A stretch of DNA of 64,000 nt from positions 62,001 through 126,000 of the forward strand of contig NZ_VJVW01000004.1 of assembly GCF_009735585.1 (NCBI RefSeq). The letters are read 5' to 3'. Positions 47,169-56,256 of this stretch are shown in pieces. Made by a program: the position numbers and the translations under genes. This DNA is from Christiangramia aestuarii. GTDB taxonomy: Bacteria > Bacteroidota > Bacteroidia > Flavobacteriales > Flavobacteriaceae. The stretch's first letter is position 1. The number at the start of each line of letters is the position of its first letter. The notes below the pieces were generated by a model. The model made no database searches. It worked only from the letters and a program-made list of their open reading frames with translations, and was not told the origin of the DNA.

Positions 47169-48446
47169 ATGAAAAATTTAAATATCGTTTCAGCTCATGA
47201 GGCTGTAAGCAAGGTTAGATCTAACCAAAGAGTTTTTATACAGGGAGCGGCCATGACGCCCAATGTGCTTATCGATGCTCTTTGTGAAAGATACAGGGAA
47301 CTTAAAAACGTAGAGATCATTGAGATCCATACCGAAGGAAATGCTCTGTATAGCCAGCCTCCATATCATGATAGTTTTAGCATTAACACCTGTTTCGTTG
47401 GAAGTAATGTAAGGAGCGCGGTAAACTCCAATTTCGGGGCCTATATCCCGATTTTTTTAAGCGAGATACATGTACTTTTCAGGAAGAATATCCTGCCTCT
47501 TGATGTGGCCTTTATCCAGGTTTCCCCGCCAGACAAACACGGCTATTGTTCCCTGGGAGTTTCAGTAGATATTACCCTGCCGGCCATACAAAATGCCAAA
47601 TTGGTGATCGCCCAGGTGAATCCACAGGTACCCAGAACTCACGGCGACGGGGTGATCCATATAAGTAAGATAGATGCTGCCATAGAAGTAGATCTACCCA
47701 TTTTTACGTCCCATCTTAAAGAACCCACCGAAATCGAAACCCATATAGGCCAACATGTAGCCGGACTGGTTGAAGACGGTGCCACCCTGCAGATGGGGAT
47801 TGGGGGAATTCCAAACGTGGTCCTCAACAACCTGATGAACCATAAACGGCTGGGCATACACACCGAAATGTTCTCTGACGGGATCCTGCCCCTAGTAGAA
47901 AAAGGAGTGATCACCGGCGAAGAGAAGGAGATAAAAACGGGAAAACTGGTTACCTGTTTCGCGGTTGGCTCGCCCAAATTATACGATTTTGTAGATGACA
48001 ATCCCCTGGTGCATTTCAAGGAAGCTGCCTATACCAACGATACGGCGATCATAAGAAAGAACCCAAAGGTGACCGCGATCAACTCTGCTATCGAGATAGA
48101 TCTTACCGGCCAGGTTTGTGCAGATACCATTGGCAAGATCCAGTATTCCGGGGTTGGTGGACAAATGGACTTTATTCGTGGTGCCTCCCTTTCAGAAGGC
48201 GGAAAGGCGATTATCGCCATGCCTTCGGTAACCAAAAATGGCGTTTCCAAGATAGTTCCTTACCTGAAAGAAGGTGCCGGGGTGACCACTACCAGGGCGC
48301 ACGTACATTATATCGCTACAGAATATGGTGTGGTCAATCTCTTCGGAAAGAATTTGAAACAGCGTGCTGAGGCGCTTATCTCCATTTCTCATCCAGATCA
48401 CCGGGAAGAACTTTCCAGACAGGCTTTTGAACGACTGAATGTCTAA
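47169..48446 (+). CDS. Acetyl-CoA hydrolase/CoA-transferase family protein
   Basis: 425 residues of the class I CoA-transferase type (acetyl-CoA hydrolase, 4-hydroxybutyrate or succinyl-CoA:acetate CoA-transferase). Visible motifs are FIQGAAMTPNVLIDAL, SPPDKHGYCSLGVSVD, LQMGIGGIPNVVL, HTEMFSDGI and GVGGQMDFIRGASLSEGGKAIIAMPS. Such enzymes exchange CoA between acids, often during fermentation or micro-oxic growth. It lies 51 bases after the second YceI gene and may share its transcript; no Crp-like site with the common spacing precedes it. The exact substrate cannot be told. Confidence 0.88.
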   Translation: MKNLNIVSAHEAVSKVRSNQRVFIQGAAMTPNVLIDALCERYRELKNVEIIEIHTEGNALYSQPPYHDSFSINTCFVGSNVRSAVNSNFGAYIPIFLSEIHVLFRKNILPLDVAFIQVSPPDKHGYCSLGVSVDITLPAIQNAKLVIAQVNPQVPRTHGDGVIHISKIDAAIEVDLPIFTSHLKEPTEIETHIGQHVAGLVEDGATLQMGIGGIPNVVLNNLMNHKRLGIHTEMFSDGILPLVEKGVITGEEKEIKTGKLVTCFAVGSPKLYDFVDDNPLVHFKEAAYTNDTAIIRKNPKVTAINSAIEIDLTGQVCADTIGKIQYSGVGGQMDFIRGASLSEGGKAIIAMPSVTKNGVSKIVPYLKEGAGVTTTRAHVHYIATEYGVVNLFGKNLKQRAEALISISHPDHREELSRQAFERLNV

Positions 48447-48474
48447 AAAGGCTGTTCTTAAAAGGACTGAAAGC

Positions 48475-48517
48475 TGAGATTCATCATATTTTAAAATGGC
48501 TTACTAGCCTAATTTTG
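48475..48517 (+). promoter_or_regulatory. Crp/Fnr-like site and -7 element before the membrane protein-globin pair
   Basis: TGAGATTCATCA (48475-48486), then TATTTT, and exactly 23 bases after the dyad a perfect TAATTTTG (48510-48517). The dyad is weaker than the others (TGAG for TGAC) but the spacing is identical. The centre is about 62 bases from the ATG at 48543. Confidence 0.65.
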
Positions 48518-48542
48518 AAGGGTAATCAAAAAACCTAAAAAG

Positions 48543-48824
48543 ATGAATTTCTATCAAAAACAACTTTCAGAATTCACCCGTGATTTTTACGCAGGAGCTT
48601 CAACTGGTATCATTGTTTCCAGCTGTATGGGCTCTATTGCCGCCATGCTGGTTCTTATGAACGGTCATGGATTAATAGACATGATACAGCTTGGGATTAT
48701 CGTGGTAGTATGTATGTGGTTCAATGCCTCTGTACTTGCCCAGTTAAAACCTAAATTTGTATTCAATTCACTAATCCTGAGCCTTGCCGTAAGCACTACT
48801 TTTATCCTGCTTAATATTTTATAG
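48543..48824 (+). CDS. Small three-helix membrane protein next to globin
   Basis: 93 residues with three hydrophobic helices (about 18-38, 45-65, 72-92) and a short polar N-terminus (MNFYQKQLSEFTRDF). The stop is 2 bases before the globin ATG, so the two are co-transcribed and probably work together. The promoter has the predicted oxygen-type regulatory site. No family with a known function was recognised; an inner-membrane partner in nitric oxide or oxygen handling is only a guess. Confidence 0.75.
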   Translation: MNFYQKQLSEFTRDFYAGASTGIIVSSCMGSIAAMLVLMNGHGLIDMIQLGIIVVVCMWFNASVLAQLKPKFVFNSLILSLAVSTTFILLNIL

Positions 48825-48826
48825 AT

Positions 48827-49225
48827 ATGCTGGTAGACCTTAAGGAAAGAGCCGATATCAAAAGACTTGTAGTAAGTTTTTACAGCAAGATCAGAAAAGA
48901 CAGAAAAATAGGTTACTTTTTCAACGATACTATCCATAACTGGGAGGAGCATTTCGAAAAGCTCACCGATTTTTGGGAAAGTAACCTTTTCTTTACCGGT
49001 ACTTACCTGGGTAATCCTGCCCGTGCCCATATAAAAGTAGATATGGAGCACCAGAATTCCATTTCTGAATATCATTTTGGCATCTGGCTTAATTACTGGT
49101 TCCAGACCATAGACGAACTCTTCCAGGGTGAAATGGCCGACCGGCTGAAGCATAACGCCCGCAAGATGTCTACCCACCTATTCCTGAGAATTTATCAGGC
49201 GCGTAAATCGGCTACATCAAATTAA
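48827..49225 (+). CDS. Group III truncated haemoglobin
   Basis: 132 residues with the helical pattern of group III truncated globins: LVVSFYSKIRKDRKIGYFFND, WEEHFEKLTDFWESNLFFTGTYLGNP, AHIKVDMEHQNSISEYHFGIWLNYW. A His in the SEYHFGIW stretch or the preceding helix is the likely proximal haem ligand. These globins bind oxygen or nitric oxide and are often made under low oxygen. A terminator hairpin follows 30 bases after the stop. Confidence 0.9.
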   Translation: MLVDLKERADIKRLVVSFYSKIRKDRKIGYFFNDTIHNWEEHFEKLTDFWESNLFFTGTYLGNPARAHIKVDMEHQNSISEYHFGIWLNYWFQTIDELFQGEMADRLKHNARKMSTHLFLRIYQARKSATSN

Positions 49226-49254
49226 TTCTCCCCTTTCACTCAGCTCCAAAATAA

Positions 49255-49277
49255 AAAATGCCCTTTAGAGGCATTTT
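49255..49277. terminator. Terminator between globin and usp genes
   Basis: Arms AAAATGCC and GGCATTTT pair around a 7-base loop with A- and T-rich flanks on both sides, so it can end both converging transcripts. Confidence 0.8.
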
Positions 49278-49307
49278 GCATTTCAACTATTTTACTTTAC
49301 TTCAAAT

Positions 49308-50075
49308 TTACCTGTGATAGACAAAGATCGGAATCTGTATATCCATATTGGCAGAAAAACCGTGCTCATTATGAAGCAACCGGTCGCAGATACTAAGGTT
49401 CTTACCCAGGATAAAGATGATATCGAATTCCTTCTGTATATCCACGAATAGCTTTTTGGTAAAAGCCACCGGCGTTTTAAATGGCATAAGCCCGCTTGAA
49501 TTTTCAGGATATTCCACATCACCATCCTTGATCTCGAGCAGGGTAAAATCTGATTTGTCTAGGTAATTAAGCTCATCAAAAACCTTTTTCTGCTCGGTTA
49601 GGGAAAGTATGGAACGATCTACAGGGAAAACCGCCTTTTTTGGGGTCTCATATTTGCAGCCCGCAGGCACGGCAATGATATTGCATTTTATCTTTCTCAC
49701 CACGTCATAAGCATGGTCACCCAGAATGGGATGGGTATGCTCGTCCTGGCTGGCCGCCCCGATAAAGATGAGGTCGATCTTTTTTTCTACCAGCGCCTTT
49801 CTTACGGCACTAATGAGATTTTCTGAAGATAAAATGGTGTTGAACTTATGCTCCTTGTTAGCAGAATATTTCTTCAGTTTTTTCGCATCTAACTGAAGCT
49901 GGCCTAAGGTGGAAACCACCTCATTCTGTAAAACATTACTGGCCGACCTGTTAAAATCAAACGTCTGAATGTTCAGTAAATAAAAATTCGCTGATGTTTT
50001 TTGTAAAAAATCAGCGGCGTATTTACCTGCGTTCTCAGAAGTCTCCGAAAAATCTGTCAGAATTAAAACGTTCAT
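49308..50075 (-). CDS. Universal stress protein
   Basis: 255 residues. The N-terminal half is a UspA domain (MNVLILTDFSETSENAGKYAADF ... KIDLIFIGAASQDEHTHPILGDHAYDVVRKIKCNIIAVPAG). The C-terminal half is a diverged second copy lacking the clear ATP-loop GxxG(9)GS pattern. The promoter has a regulatory dyad with the same spacing as those of the oxidase genes. It lies downstream of the receiver-Crp gene but has its own promoter. Two-domain Usp proteins are commonly induced at low oxygen. Confidence 0.88.
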   Translation of the reverse strand: MNVLILTDFSETSENAGKYAADFLQKTSANFYLLNIQTFDFNRSASNVLQNEVVSTLGQLQLDAKKLKKYSANKEHKFNTILSSENLISAVRKALVEKKIDLIFIGAASQDEHTHPILGDHAYDVVRKIKCNIIAVPAGCKYETPKKAVFPVDRSILSLTEQKKVFDELNYLDKSDFTLLEIKDGDVEYPENSSGLMPFKTPVAFTKKLFVDIQKEFDIIFILGKNLSICDRLLHNEHGFSANMDIQIPIFVYHR

Positions 50076-50094
50076 GGATCATCACTTAATACCA

Positions 50095-50137
50095 CGAAAT
50101 TAGGCGAAGAATACCTCTGAAAAAATGATGAAAGTCA
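50095..50137 (-). promoter_or_regulatory. Crp/Fnr-like site and -7 element of usp (49308)
   Basis: The minus strand has TGACTTTCATCA (50126-50137), TTTTTT, 23 bases in total, then TAATTTCG (50095-50102). The centre is about 56.5 bases from the ATG. Confidence 0.8.
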
Positions 50138-50165
50138 GTTCTTAAAGATTAATTGAAATACCCCG

Positions 50166-51209
50166 TTATTTTACCATTTTAAGGGCTTCAGAATCCATGA
50201 GTTTTATATTTCGCCCTTCGATCTCGATAAGGCCTTCCTTTTTGAATTCAGAAAGTGTCCTGATGAGACTTTCCGGGGCCATTCCCGCTACTCCGGCAAG
50301 GTCTGCCCGGGAGATCCTGATGCTTTTAAGGGGATGTTTCTTGATCCTTTCGGCAAATAGAAGGATGGTATTGGCTGTCTTTTTCCGAACCGAGCCGTAG
50401 GCCATATCCATCAGCTGCTGCTTGAGTTCAGAAAGGTTATTGTTAAGTACTTCTACCAGCTGCATGGTGATCCTGGGATTTCCGGCCAGGATCTTCTGGA
50501 ATTCTTCCCTGGAAACGGCGTATAACTGGGAATCTTCCATTGCCGTAGCATAATCGTCGTAGGACGAATGCGGGTCGTTGGCATGGTTTCCAAAAAAGTC
50601 TTCTTCCTTATATAGTTCTGTGATAAGCTCTTTCCCCTGGTTATCCATCCTATGGGCCTTGACCACGCCTCTTTTTACCAGGTAGAAGAAATTGGCGTGC
50701 TTGCCTTTTTCATAAATGGTATCCCCTTTTTTGAAATATAGCAGTTCATGCCGGGCGAATATTTTCCTTAGATCGTCCAGATCTTTAAGCTTTTCATCCT
50801 TTTTTGGCGCTGGCTCTTCCTTACGGTAAGACTTAAGAATCTCCATTTTTGCCAGCCTGCTTTCGATCGCGCTTAAAAGCTCGTCTTCCTCAAAAGGCTT
50901 GGTAAGATAATCATCTGCACCCAGGTCCATTCCCTTCCTGATATCCTTATGCTCTGTTTTTGCTGAAAGAAAGATGAAGGGAATATTAAGGGTTTCAGGA
51001 TCCTTGCCCAAAACCTCTAAAACCCCGTACCCATCGGTCTCTGGCATCATGATATCGCACACGATGATATCTGGCACCTCCTGTTTGGCCTTTTCTATAC
51101 CCAGTTTACCGTTCCTGGCAGTGATCACCTCGTAATTGGAAAGTTCCAACAGTTCTGCCGTGTTCTCCCTTACCGTTGCATCGTCTTCTATTAGCAATAA
51201 TTTCTTCAT
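50166..51209 (-). CDS. Receiver-Crp fusion transcription regulator
   Basis: 347 residues. Residues 1-120 are a complete receiver: acidic pair in LLIEDD, phosphorylatable Asp52 (IIVCDIMMPETDG), LSAKT and YLTKPF. Residues about 150-265 are a cyclic-nucleotide-type beta-roll, but the Gly-Glu and Arg-Ser/Thr residues that bind cAMP in Crp are not seen. Residues about 270-345 are a Crp-type HTH with recognition helix APESLIRTLSEF, keeping the Glu and Arg that contact a TGA half-site. There is no FNR-type cysteine cluster. It lies 17 bases after the PAS kinase gene. Phosphorylation probably replaces ligand binding as the signal. Confidence 0.9.
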   Translation of the reverse strand: MKKLLLIEDDATVRENTAELLELSNYEVITARNGKLGIEKAKQEVPDIIVCDIMMPETDGYGVLEVLGKDPETLNIPFIFLSAKTEHKDIRKGMDLGADDYLTKPFEEDELLSAIESRLAKMEILKSYRKEEPAPKKDEKLKDLDDLRKIFARHELLYFKKGDTIYEKGKHANFFYLVKRGVVKAHRMDNQGKELITELYKEEDFFGNHANDPHSSYDDYATAMEDSQLYAVSREEFQKILAGNPRITMQLVEVLNNNLSELKQQLMDMAYGSVRKKTANTILLFAERIKKHPLKSIRISRADLAGVAGMAPESLIRTLSEFKKEGLIEIEGRNIKLMDSEALKMVK

Positions 51210-51226
51210 AAAAGCAGTGTAATTCT

Positions 51227-52477
51227 TTAAGATTTATTCATGGGAACCTTAACCCTGAAGGTGGTGCCTTTGTGCTCTTCACTTTCGAAAGAAATGGAAC
51301 CACCCAGGTTTTCCAGGTGGGTTTTCGCAATGTTCAACCCAATTCCGGTTCCCTGGTCCAGCAAGGCATTCTCTGCCCTGAAATATCTCTCGAAGATATG
51401 TTTCTGGTCTTTTTCGGGAATTCCCCTTCCCTGGTCTTCCACTTCAAAATAAATAAATTCTCCGTCAAGTTCAAGCCTGAATTTAATGAGGGTATTTTCA
51501 GGCGAATACTTGATGGCGTTCCCTAGTAAATTTGATAGAATAAGTTCCAGGATCTTCTCGTCCATAAACAACTCAACATCTTCCACATCCCTGGGATAGA
51601 TGATCTCCTGCCCATCCTTTAATGTGATATTGGCATTATAGACCACCTCGTTGATAAGCCGTTTCAGTCCGAAATTTGAGAATTTATACTGACCTCGGCC
51701 ACTATCCAGTCTTTCTATAGAAAGGAAATCATTCAGGATATTATTAAGATAATGTACTTTGTTCCTAATGGTTACCAGGTGCTTTTCCCTTTTCTCCTGC
51801 TGCTCTTCCCTGGTGTATTTCTCGGCAAGGGTAGCCGAAGTGAGTATACCGCTAAGCGGAGTCTTGAATTCATGAGAAACTAGGGAAAGGAACTTTGTCT
51901 TTAGTTCACTTAGCTCCTTCTCTTTCTGCAGGGCATCCTTGATCTTTCTTTCAGCCTCTTTCCTGCGAGTGATCTCCTCTTCCAGTTCGAGGTTTAGATG
52001 CTTCAGGTTTTCGACACTTTCCTGAAGTTCACTGGTTCTAAGCTTTATCTTTTCTTCGAGTTCAGAATTTAGTTCCTTTATCTGCCTTTGAGCCTCTTTT
52101 CTAACGCTGATGTCTATAACGAGCGACATCACGTAATCTTCTCCATCTATACTAAATGGGTTCAAACCGGCTTCAACCGGGAACAAGGTACCATCTTTCT
52201 TTACCCCATGCAGGTCACGCCCGTGGCCCATTTGCCGCTTTTCGCTATGCTCCAGGAATTTGTTAAAGTGGCCGTGATGGCTGTGATGGTACTTTTTCGG
52301 GATAAGCAAATCCAGGTGCCTGTTATCGAGTTCTCCCTTTTCGTATCCGAACATTTCTTCGGACGCCGCATTGGCCACCACTACGATCTGTTTGGAATTC
52401 ACCACGATGATCCCTTCAGACGCCGACTGGAATAGCAGATCGAAGAAATTTTTATTTTCAAGAAAATTATCCTGCAA
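51227..52477 (-). CDS. PAS-domain sensor histidine kinase, FixL-like
   Basis: 416 residues without membrane helices. A PAS domain (about 8-125) is followed by a coiled coil (125-190), a HisKA domain with His202 (SHEFKTPL) and an ATPase domain (NLLGNAIKYS, DQGRGIP, GTGIGLNIA). In the PAS domain His67 (PKKYHHSHHGHF) aligns with the haem-ligand His of FixL and Arg87 (MGHGRDL) with its oxygen-sensing Arg. This PAS pattern is also found in proteins without haem, so oxygen sensing is inferred. The likely partner is the receiver-Crp protein encoded 17 bases downstream. No Crp-like site was found at its own promoter. Confidence 0.88.
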   Translation of the reverse strand: MQDNFLENKNFFDLLFQSASEGIIVVNSKQIVVVANAASEEMFGYEKGELDNRHLDLLIPKKYHHSHHGHFNKFLEHSEKRQMGHGRDLHGVKKDGTLFPVEAGLNPFSIDGEDYVMSLVIDISVRKEAQRQIKELNSELEEKIKLRTSELQESVENLKHLNLELEEEITRRKEAERKIKDALQKEKELSELKTKFLSLVSHEFKTPLSGILTSATLAEKYTREEQQEKREKHLVTIRNKVHYLNNILNDFLSIERLDSGRGQYKFSNFGLKRLINEVVYNANITLKDGQEIIYPRDVEDVELFMDEKILELILSNLLGNAIKYSPENTLIKFRLELDGEFIYFEVEDQGRGIPEKDQKHIFERYFRAENALLDQGTGIGLNIAKTHLENLGGSISFESEEHKGTTFRVKVPMNKS

Positions 52478-52543
52478 CTAAGTAATGTTTAATGGTTCCT
52501 AAAGGTAAAATCTTTTTTTAAAAAGCTAAGGAATCTTAAACAT

Positions 52544-52768
52544 TTAGTCTTCAGAATTGGGAGAATAATCCTCGTAAAGATCATCGAAGGTCTTTTCTGT
52601 GGAATATTTATCGGTGAGAATTTTATAAACAGTGATCAGTAAAAAAAGCTGGCCAAAACACATCAGATAAAAAAGAAATCCAAACGGAAAGTCCAGCGCG
52701 GCGAAGATGGTAAGCAGCACCAGGATAAATGTGGTAAAAAACAGCAGCCCTATTCCTGTTATTTTCAT
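52544..52768 (-). CDS. Small two-helix membrane protein
   Basis: 74 residues with two hydrophobic helices (about 5-25 and 28-50) and an acidic C-terminal tail (FDDLYEDYSPNSED). It sits between the kinase gene and the divergent usp gene. On this strand the Crp-like dyad at 52850-52861 is too far (87 bases) and has no -7 element at the shared spacing. The function is unknown. Confidence 0.65.
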   Translation of the reverse strand: MKITGIGLLFFTTFILVLLTIFAALDFPFGFLFYLMCFGQLFLLITVYKILTDKYSTEKTFDDLYEDYSPNSED

Positions 52769-52849
52769 TTTTTATTTATAATTTACTGAATTCCAGTATC
52801 AACCACTCTTAACTTAACGCTAAATATTCTTGTAATATCCATAAAATAA

Positions 52850-52892
52850 TGACTGCGGTCATATTTTTCTGGAGAAGGAATAAATAGATTTG
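52850..52892 (+). promoter_or_regulatory. Crp/Fnr-like site and -7 element of usp (52912)
   Basis: TGACTGCGGTCA (52850-52861), a TATTTTT run, 23 bases, then a perfect TAGATTTG (52885-52892), 27 bases before the ATG. If transcription starts about 5 bases after the -7 element, the dyad centre is at -41.5. Confidence 0.85.
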
Positions 52893-52911
52893 ATTAATAA
52901 ATCCTTACGTC

Positions 52912-53745
52912 ATGAAAACTATTCTCGTTCCCGTAGATTTTTCAGAACAGTCTGAATATGCCCTGGAAGTAGCGGCAAGTATCGCTAAAAAACAAGATGC
53001 CGAAATCGTGGTTCTCCACATGATGGGGATTCCCGATTCTTTCCTCACCAAGGACGAGAAACAGGAAGTTTTCAATGCCATCTATTTTATGAAGATCACC
53101 AGGCAGAAGTTCGAAAAGATGCTGGACAAGGATTACCTCGAGGGAATAGATGTGACCCAGGCAGTGAAAACCCATACGGTCTTTTCAGAGATCAACGAAG
53201 TTGCAAATGAATATGAGGCAGAACTCATCGTAATGGGTTCAACCGGTGCCTCTGGCGTTAAGGAGGTTTTCGTGGGTTCAAATACAGAAAAAGTTGTTCG
53301 CACCGCTGATATCCCCGTGCTGGTAATTAAGGAAAGAATACATGATTTTAAGATAGATAAAGCTGTATTCGTAACCGATTTTGAGCTGGACACTCTTAAT
53401 GCCTTCATCCGGGCCAGGGAGTTCTTCAAATTATTCGGGGTAGAACCTGAGGTACTTTATATCAACATCCCTGAAAAATTCATGAGTACCCGCGAGATGA
53501 AACTCAAGGCCTATAATTTCCTGGTAGATGTAGGTATGGACAATAAAAAGTTCAAGGACAATATCGTTCTTTATAATGATTATACTGCCGAGAAAGGGAT
53601 TTTCGAGTACTGCGGTGAAGCCGGGGTGGATGCTATCGCCATTCCCACTCACGGCCGCAAGGGAGTAGGCCATTTCTTCCTGGGCAGCATGGGCGAAGAC
53701 ATCGCCAACCACGCCAGTATTCCCGTGGTCACTTTCAAGATCTAG
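52912..53745 (+). CDS. Tandem-domain universal stress protein
   Basis: 277 residues with two UspA domains. The first (1 to about 143) has ILVPVDFSEQSEYALEVA and the nucleotide-binding pattern MGSTGASGVKEVFVGSNTEKVVRTADIPVLVI. The second (about 150-277) ends IPTHGRKGVGHFFLGSMGEDIANHASIPVVTF. ATP binding in both halves is possible. The promoter has one of the clearest regulatory sites in the window. Confidence 0.93.
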   Translation: MKTILVPVDFSEQSEYALEVAASIAKKQDAEIVVLHMMGIPDSFLTKDEKQEVFNAIYFMKITRQKFEKMLDKDYLEGIDVTQAVKTHTVFSEINEVANEYEAELIVMGSTGASGVKEVFVGSNTEKVVRTADIPVLVIKERIHDFKIDKAVFVTDFELDTLNAFIRAREFFKLFGVEPEVLYINIPEKFMSTREMKLKAYNFLVDVGMDNKKFKDNIVLYNDYTAEKGIFEYCGEAGVDAIAIPTHGRKGVGHFFLGSMGEDIANHASIPVVTFKI

Positions 53746-53775
53746 GCACTAGAACATAAACAAACCCAGCTCGTA

Positions 53776-54861
53776 ATGAGGATACTCTTCGCAATATTGC
53801 TTTTGTTGCATTTACTCATACATCTGCTGGGATTTGCCATTTCAAAAGAATGGATCACGGGACCGGAAAGTCTTAATATTTCTAGTGAACAGGGAATTCT
53901 CTGGCTTATCGTTTCCACTCTGCTTCTAATTATCATTTTTCTTTTTATCCTGCGGAAACCTGCCTGGATCATCCTGGGTATCCCGATGCTTATTACCTCC
54001 CAGGTTTTGATCATCCTCAACTGGAATGAAGCTGCCACCGGAAGTATAGTGAATTTCGTGATCTTCCTGGTGGTCATTTTTTCGATCTTCAGCTGGAATT
54101 TTGAAAATTCGTTCAAGAAGGACAAGATAGCGGCCATTCGGGAAAACCCGGGCAAGCAAAGGCTTATTTCCAGGAAGGATATCGAGCATCTTCCCGGCAT
54201 TGTTCAAAAATACCTGCATTATTCAGGATTCGTGGGAAGACCCAGGATAGAGAACGTACAGATAAGGTTTAAAGGAGAAATGCGCGAAAAAGGCAAGAGC
54301 TGGTTCAATTTCAGGGCTGAACAACTGAATACTGTAAGAAAACCGGCGAGGTATTTTTTTATGAAAGCGATCTTTAAGGGCATTCCCACCAAAGGATATC
54401 ACAGGTACGACGGGCATACGGCCAGTATGAACATCAAGCCATTTTCGCTATTTAGCATCGTCAAAATACAGACCGAGGAGTTACTGGTGTCAGACATGGT
54501 CACCTATCTCAACGATATCTGCCTGTTCGCTCCGGGCGCCCTTATCGAAGATCATTTTACCTGGCAGGAGATGGGCGAAAATACGGCCAGGGTCATTTTT
54601 ACATATAATACACGTTCGGTTTCTGCGGTGCTGGAAATAGATGATTCCGGGCAGCTGATCAATTTTTTCTCTAATGATAGGTATGATATCAATAAGAACC
54701 AGAAATTCATGTTCTCTACCCCGGTGGCAGAATACACCAATTTTGGAGATTATAAATTAGCCGGATATGGTGAGGCCATCTGGCATTATTTTGAAGAAGA
54801 TTTTATGTACGGAAAATTTTACGTCAAAAAAGTGAAATTCAATATTTCAGCCCAGGACTAA
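53776..54861 (+). CDS. Conserved membrane protein of DUF6544/DUF6920-like type
   Basis: 361 residues. Four hydrophobic helices (within residues 1-115) precede a soluble domain beginning [34 protein letters not shown], typical of proteins in the DUF6544/DUF6920 group, for which no function is known. A possible lipid- or ligand-binding sheet follows ([21 protein letters not shown]). It begins 30 bases after the usp stop and may be in its operon. The last 4 bases overlap the end of the converging deoD gene. Confidence 0.75.
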   Translation: MRILFAILLLLHLLIHLLGFAISKEWITGPESLNISSEQGILWLIVSTLLLIIIFLFILRKPAWIILGIPMLITSQVLIILNWNEAATGSIVNFVIFLVVIFSIFSWNFENSFKKDKIAAIRENPGKQRLISRKDIEHLPGIVQKYLHYSGFVGRPRIENVQIRFKGEMREKGKSWFNFRAEQLNTVRKPARYFFMKAIFKGIPTKGYHRYDGHTASMNIKPFSLFSIVKIQTEELLVSDMVTYLNDICLFAPGALIEDHFTWQEMGENTARVIFTYNTRSVSAVLEIDDSGQLINFFSNDRYDINKNQKFMFSTPVAEYTNFGDYKLAGYGEAIWHYFEEDFMYGKFYVKKVKFNISAQD

Positions 54862-55556
54862 AAAGAATTCAGGGCGATCTCCACCATTTCTCCCAGTTTT
54901 TGCTCTCTCATATCTGCTGAGATCTCTTCCCCGTTCACAAGGGAGTCTGATACGGTTAATATAGAAAGTGCCCGCACTCCAAACCTGGCCGCGAGCGTGT
55001 AGATACCTGCCGTTTCCATCTCGGCACACAGCACCCCGTGATCTGCCCATTTTTTATAATAATCTGGATCTTCGTCATAGAAAATATCTGAAGAAAGCAC
55101 GTTACCAGCCTTGAAATCTATTTCATTCTTCCTGGCGTATTCCACCGCCTTCATCAATAGCTCGAAATTTGCCGTTGGAGCGAAATCTGCGCCATTAAAG
55201 GTCATTTTATTCAGGGAGGAATTCGTGGAAGCCGAAATCGCGATGATGATATCCATAAGTTTCAGGTCTTTCTGAAAGGCTCCCGCACTGCCAACCCGAA
55301 TAAGGTTCTTTACCCCATATTCGTTGATAAGCTCGTGGCAATAGATCATGGCCGAGGGTATGCCCATTCCGGTTCCCTGTACAGAAACCTTTTCCCCATG
55401 GTAGGTCCCGGTAAAACCCAGCATCCCACGTACATCATTATAACAAATACTGTTTTCGAGATAGGTCTCAGCGATCCATTTTGCCCTTAGCGGGTCGCCG
55501 GGCAGAAGAACAGTTTCGGCGATCTCGCCTTTTTTAGCTTCCAGGTGAATACTCAT
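54858..55556 (-). CDS. deoD: Purine nucleoside phosphorylase DeoD-type
   Basis: 232 residues, normal for the hexameric family that splits purine nucleosides with phosphate. Motifs include [90 protein letters not shown]. The catalytic Asp is in VSDSL. It follows deoC after 13 bases; together they recover ribose phosphates and bases from nucleosides. Confidence 0.95.
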   Translation of the reverse strand: MSIHLEAKKGEIAETVLLPGDPLRAKWIAETYLENSICYNDVRGMLGFTGTYHGEKVSVQGTGMGIPSAMIYCHELINEYGVKNLIRVGSAGAFQKDLKLMDIIIAISASTNSSLNKMTFNGADFAPTANFELLMKAVEYARKNEIDFKAGNVLSSDIFYDEDPDYYKKWADHGVLCAEMETAGIYTLAARFGVRALSILTVSDSLVNGEEISADMREQKLGEMVEIALNSF

Positions 55557-55569
55557 AGTTATAGCTGGT

Positions 55570-56208
55570 TTATGAAATGATCTTTATTCCTGAAGAAGTT
55601 CCAATTCGGGATACTCCCAGGTCTATATATTCCCGGGCGGTAGCGGCATCACGTATGCCACCGGAGGCCTTTATCTTAATTTTACCTTTTACAACCTTTT
55701 TCATTATCTCCACATCTTTTAAACTGGCACCCCTGGTTCCAAATCCGGTAGAGGTCTTAACATAGTCGGCCCCTGCTTTCATGACCAGTTCGCTCGCTCC
55801 GGCTATTTCTTCTTCATTCAGGTAACAGGTTTCAATAATGACCTTCAGGAGATTATTCCCTATGGCCGTTTTAATGGTAGCGATTTCGGTGAGCACAGCT
55901 TTATGCTCCCCATCCTTAAAAAGGCCTAAGTTCATTACCATATCTATTTCTGAAGCACCCTGTGCGATGGCAGCATCGGCCTCGACCATTTTAGATTCCA
56001 GGGAAGAGGCTCCCAGCGGAAAACCTATGGTCGCGGCTAATTTTACACGGGAACCTTTTAGGGTTTTGGCAGCTAATTCTACCCTGCTGCTGTTCACACA
56101 AACCGCGTAGAATTCATGCTCGATGGCTTCCTCACAAAGCTTTTTAATTTCCTCTACCGTGGCTGTGGGTTTAAGCAGGGTATGATCTATATATTCATTT
56201 AATTTCAT
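55570..56208 (-). CDS. deoC: Deoxyribose-phosphate aldolase
   Basis: 212 residues from the ATG at 56206-56208 (the frame is open to 56235). The enzyme splits 2-deoxyribose 5-phosphate to glyceraldehyde 3-phosphate and acetaldehyde. Visible are [46 protein letters not shown], the Schiff-base Lys in [14 protein letters not shown] and IKASGGIRD. It is followed by deoD in a two-gene salvage operon. Confidence 0.95.
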   Translation of the reverse strand: MKLNEYIDHTLLKPTATVEEIKKLCEEAIEHEFYAVCVNSSRVELAAKTLKGSRVKLAATIGFPLGASSLESKMVEADAAIAQGASEIDMVMNLGLFKDGEHKAVLTEIATIKTAIGNNLLKVIIETCYLNEEEIAGASELVMKAGADYVKTSTGFGTRGASLKDVEIMKKVVKGKIKIKASGGIRDAATAREYIDLGVSRIGTSSGIKIIS

Positions 56209-56256
56209 CCTGAAGTATTGAATTTGAAAACTCAATTTACGATTTCTGTCTTCAAA

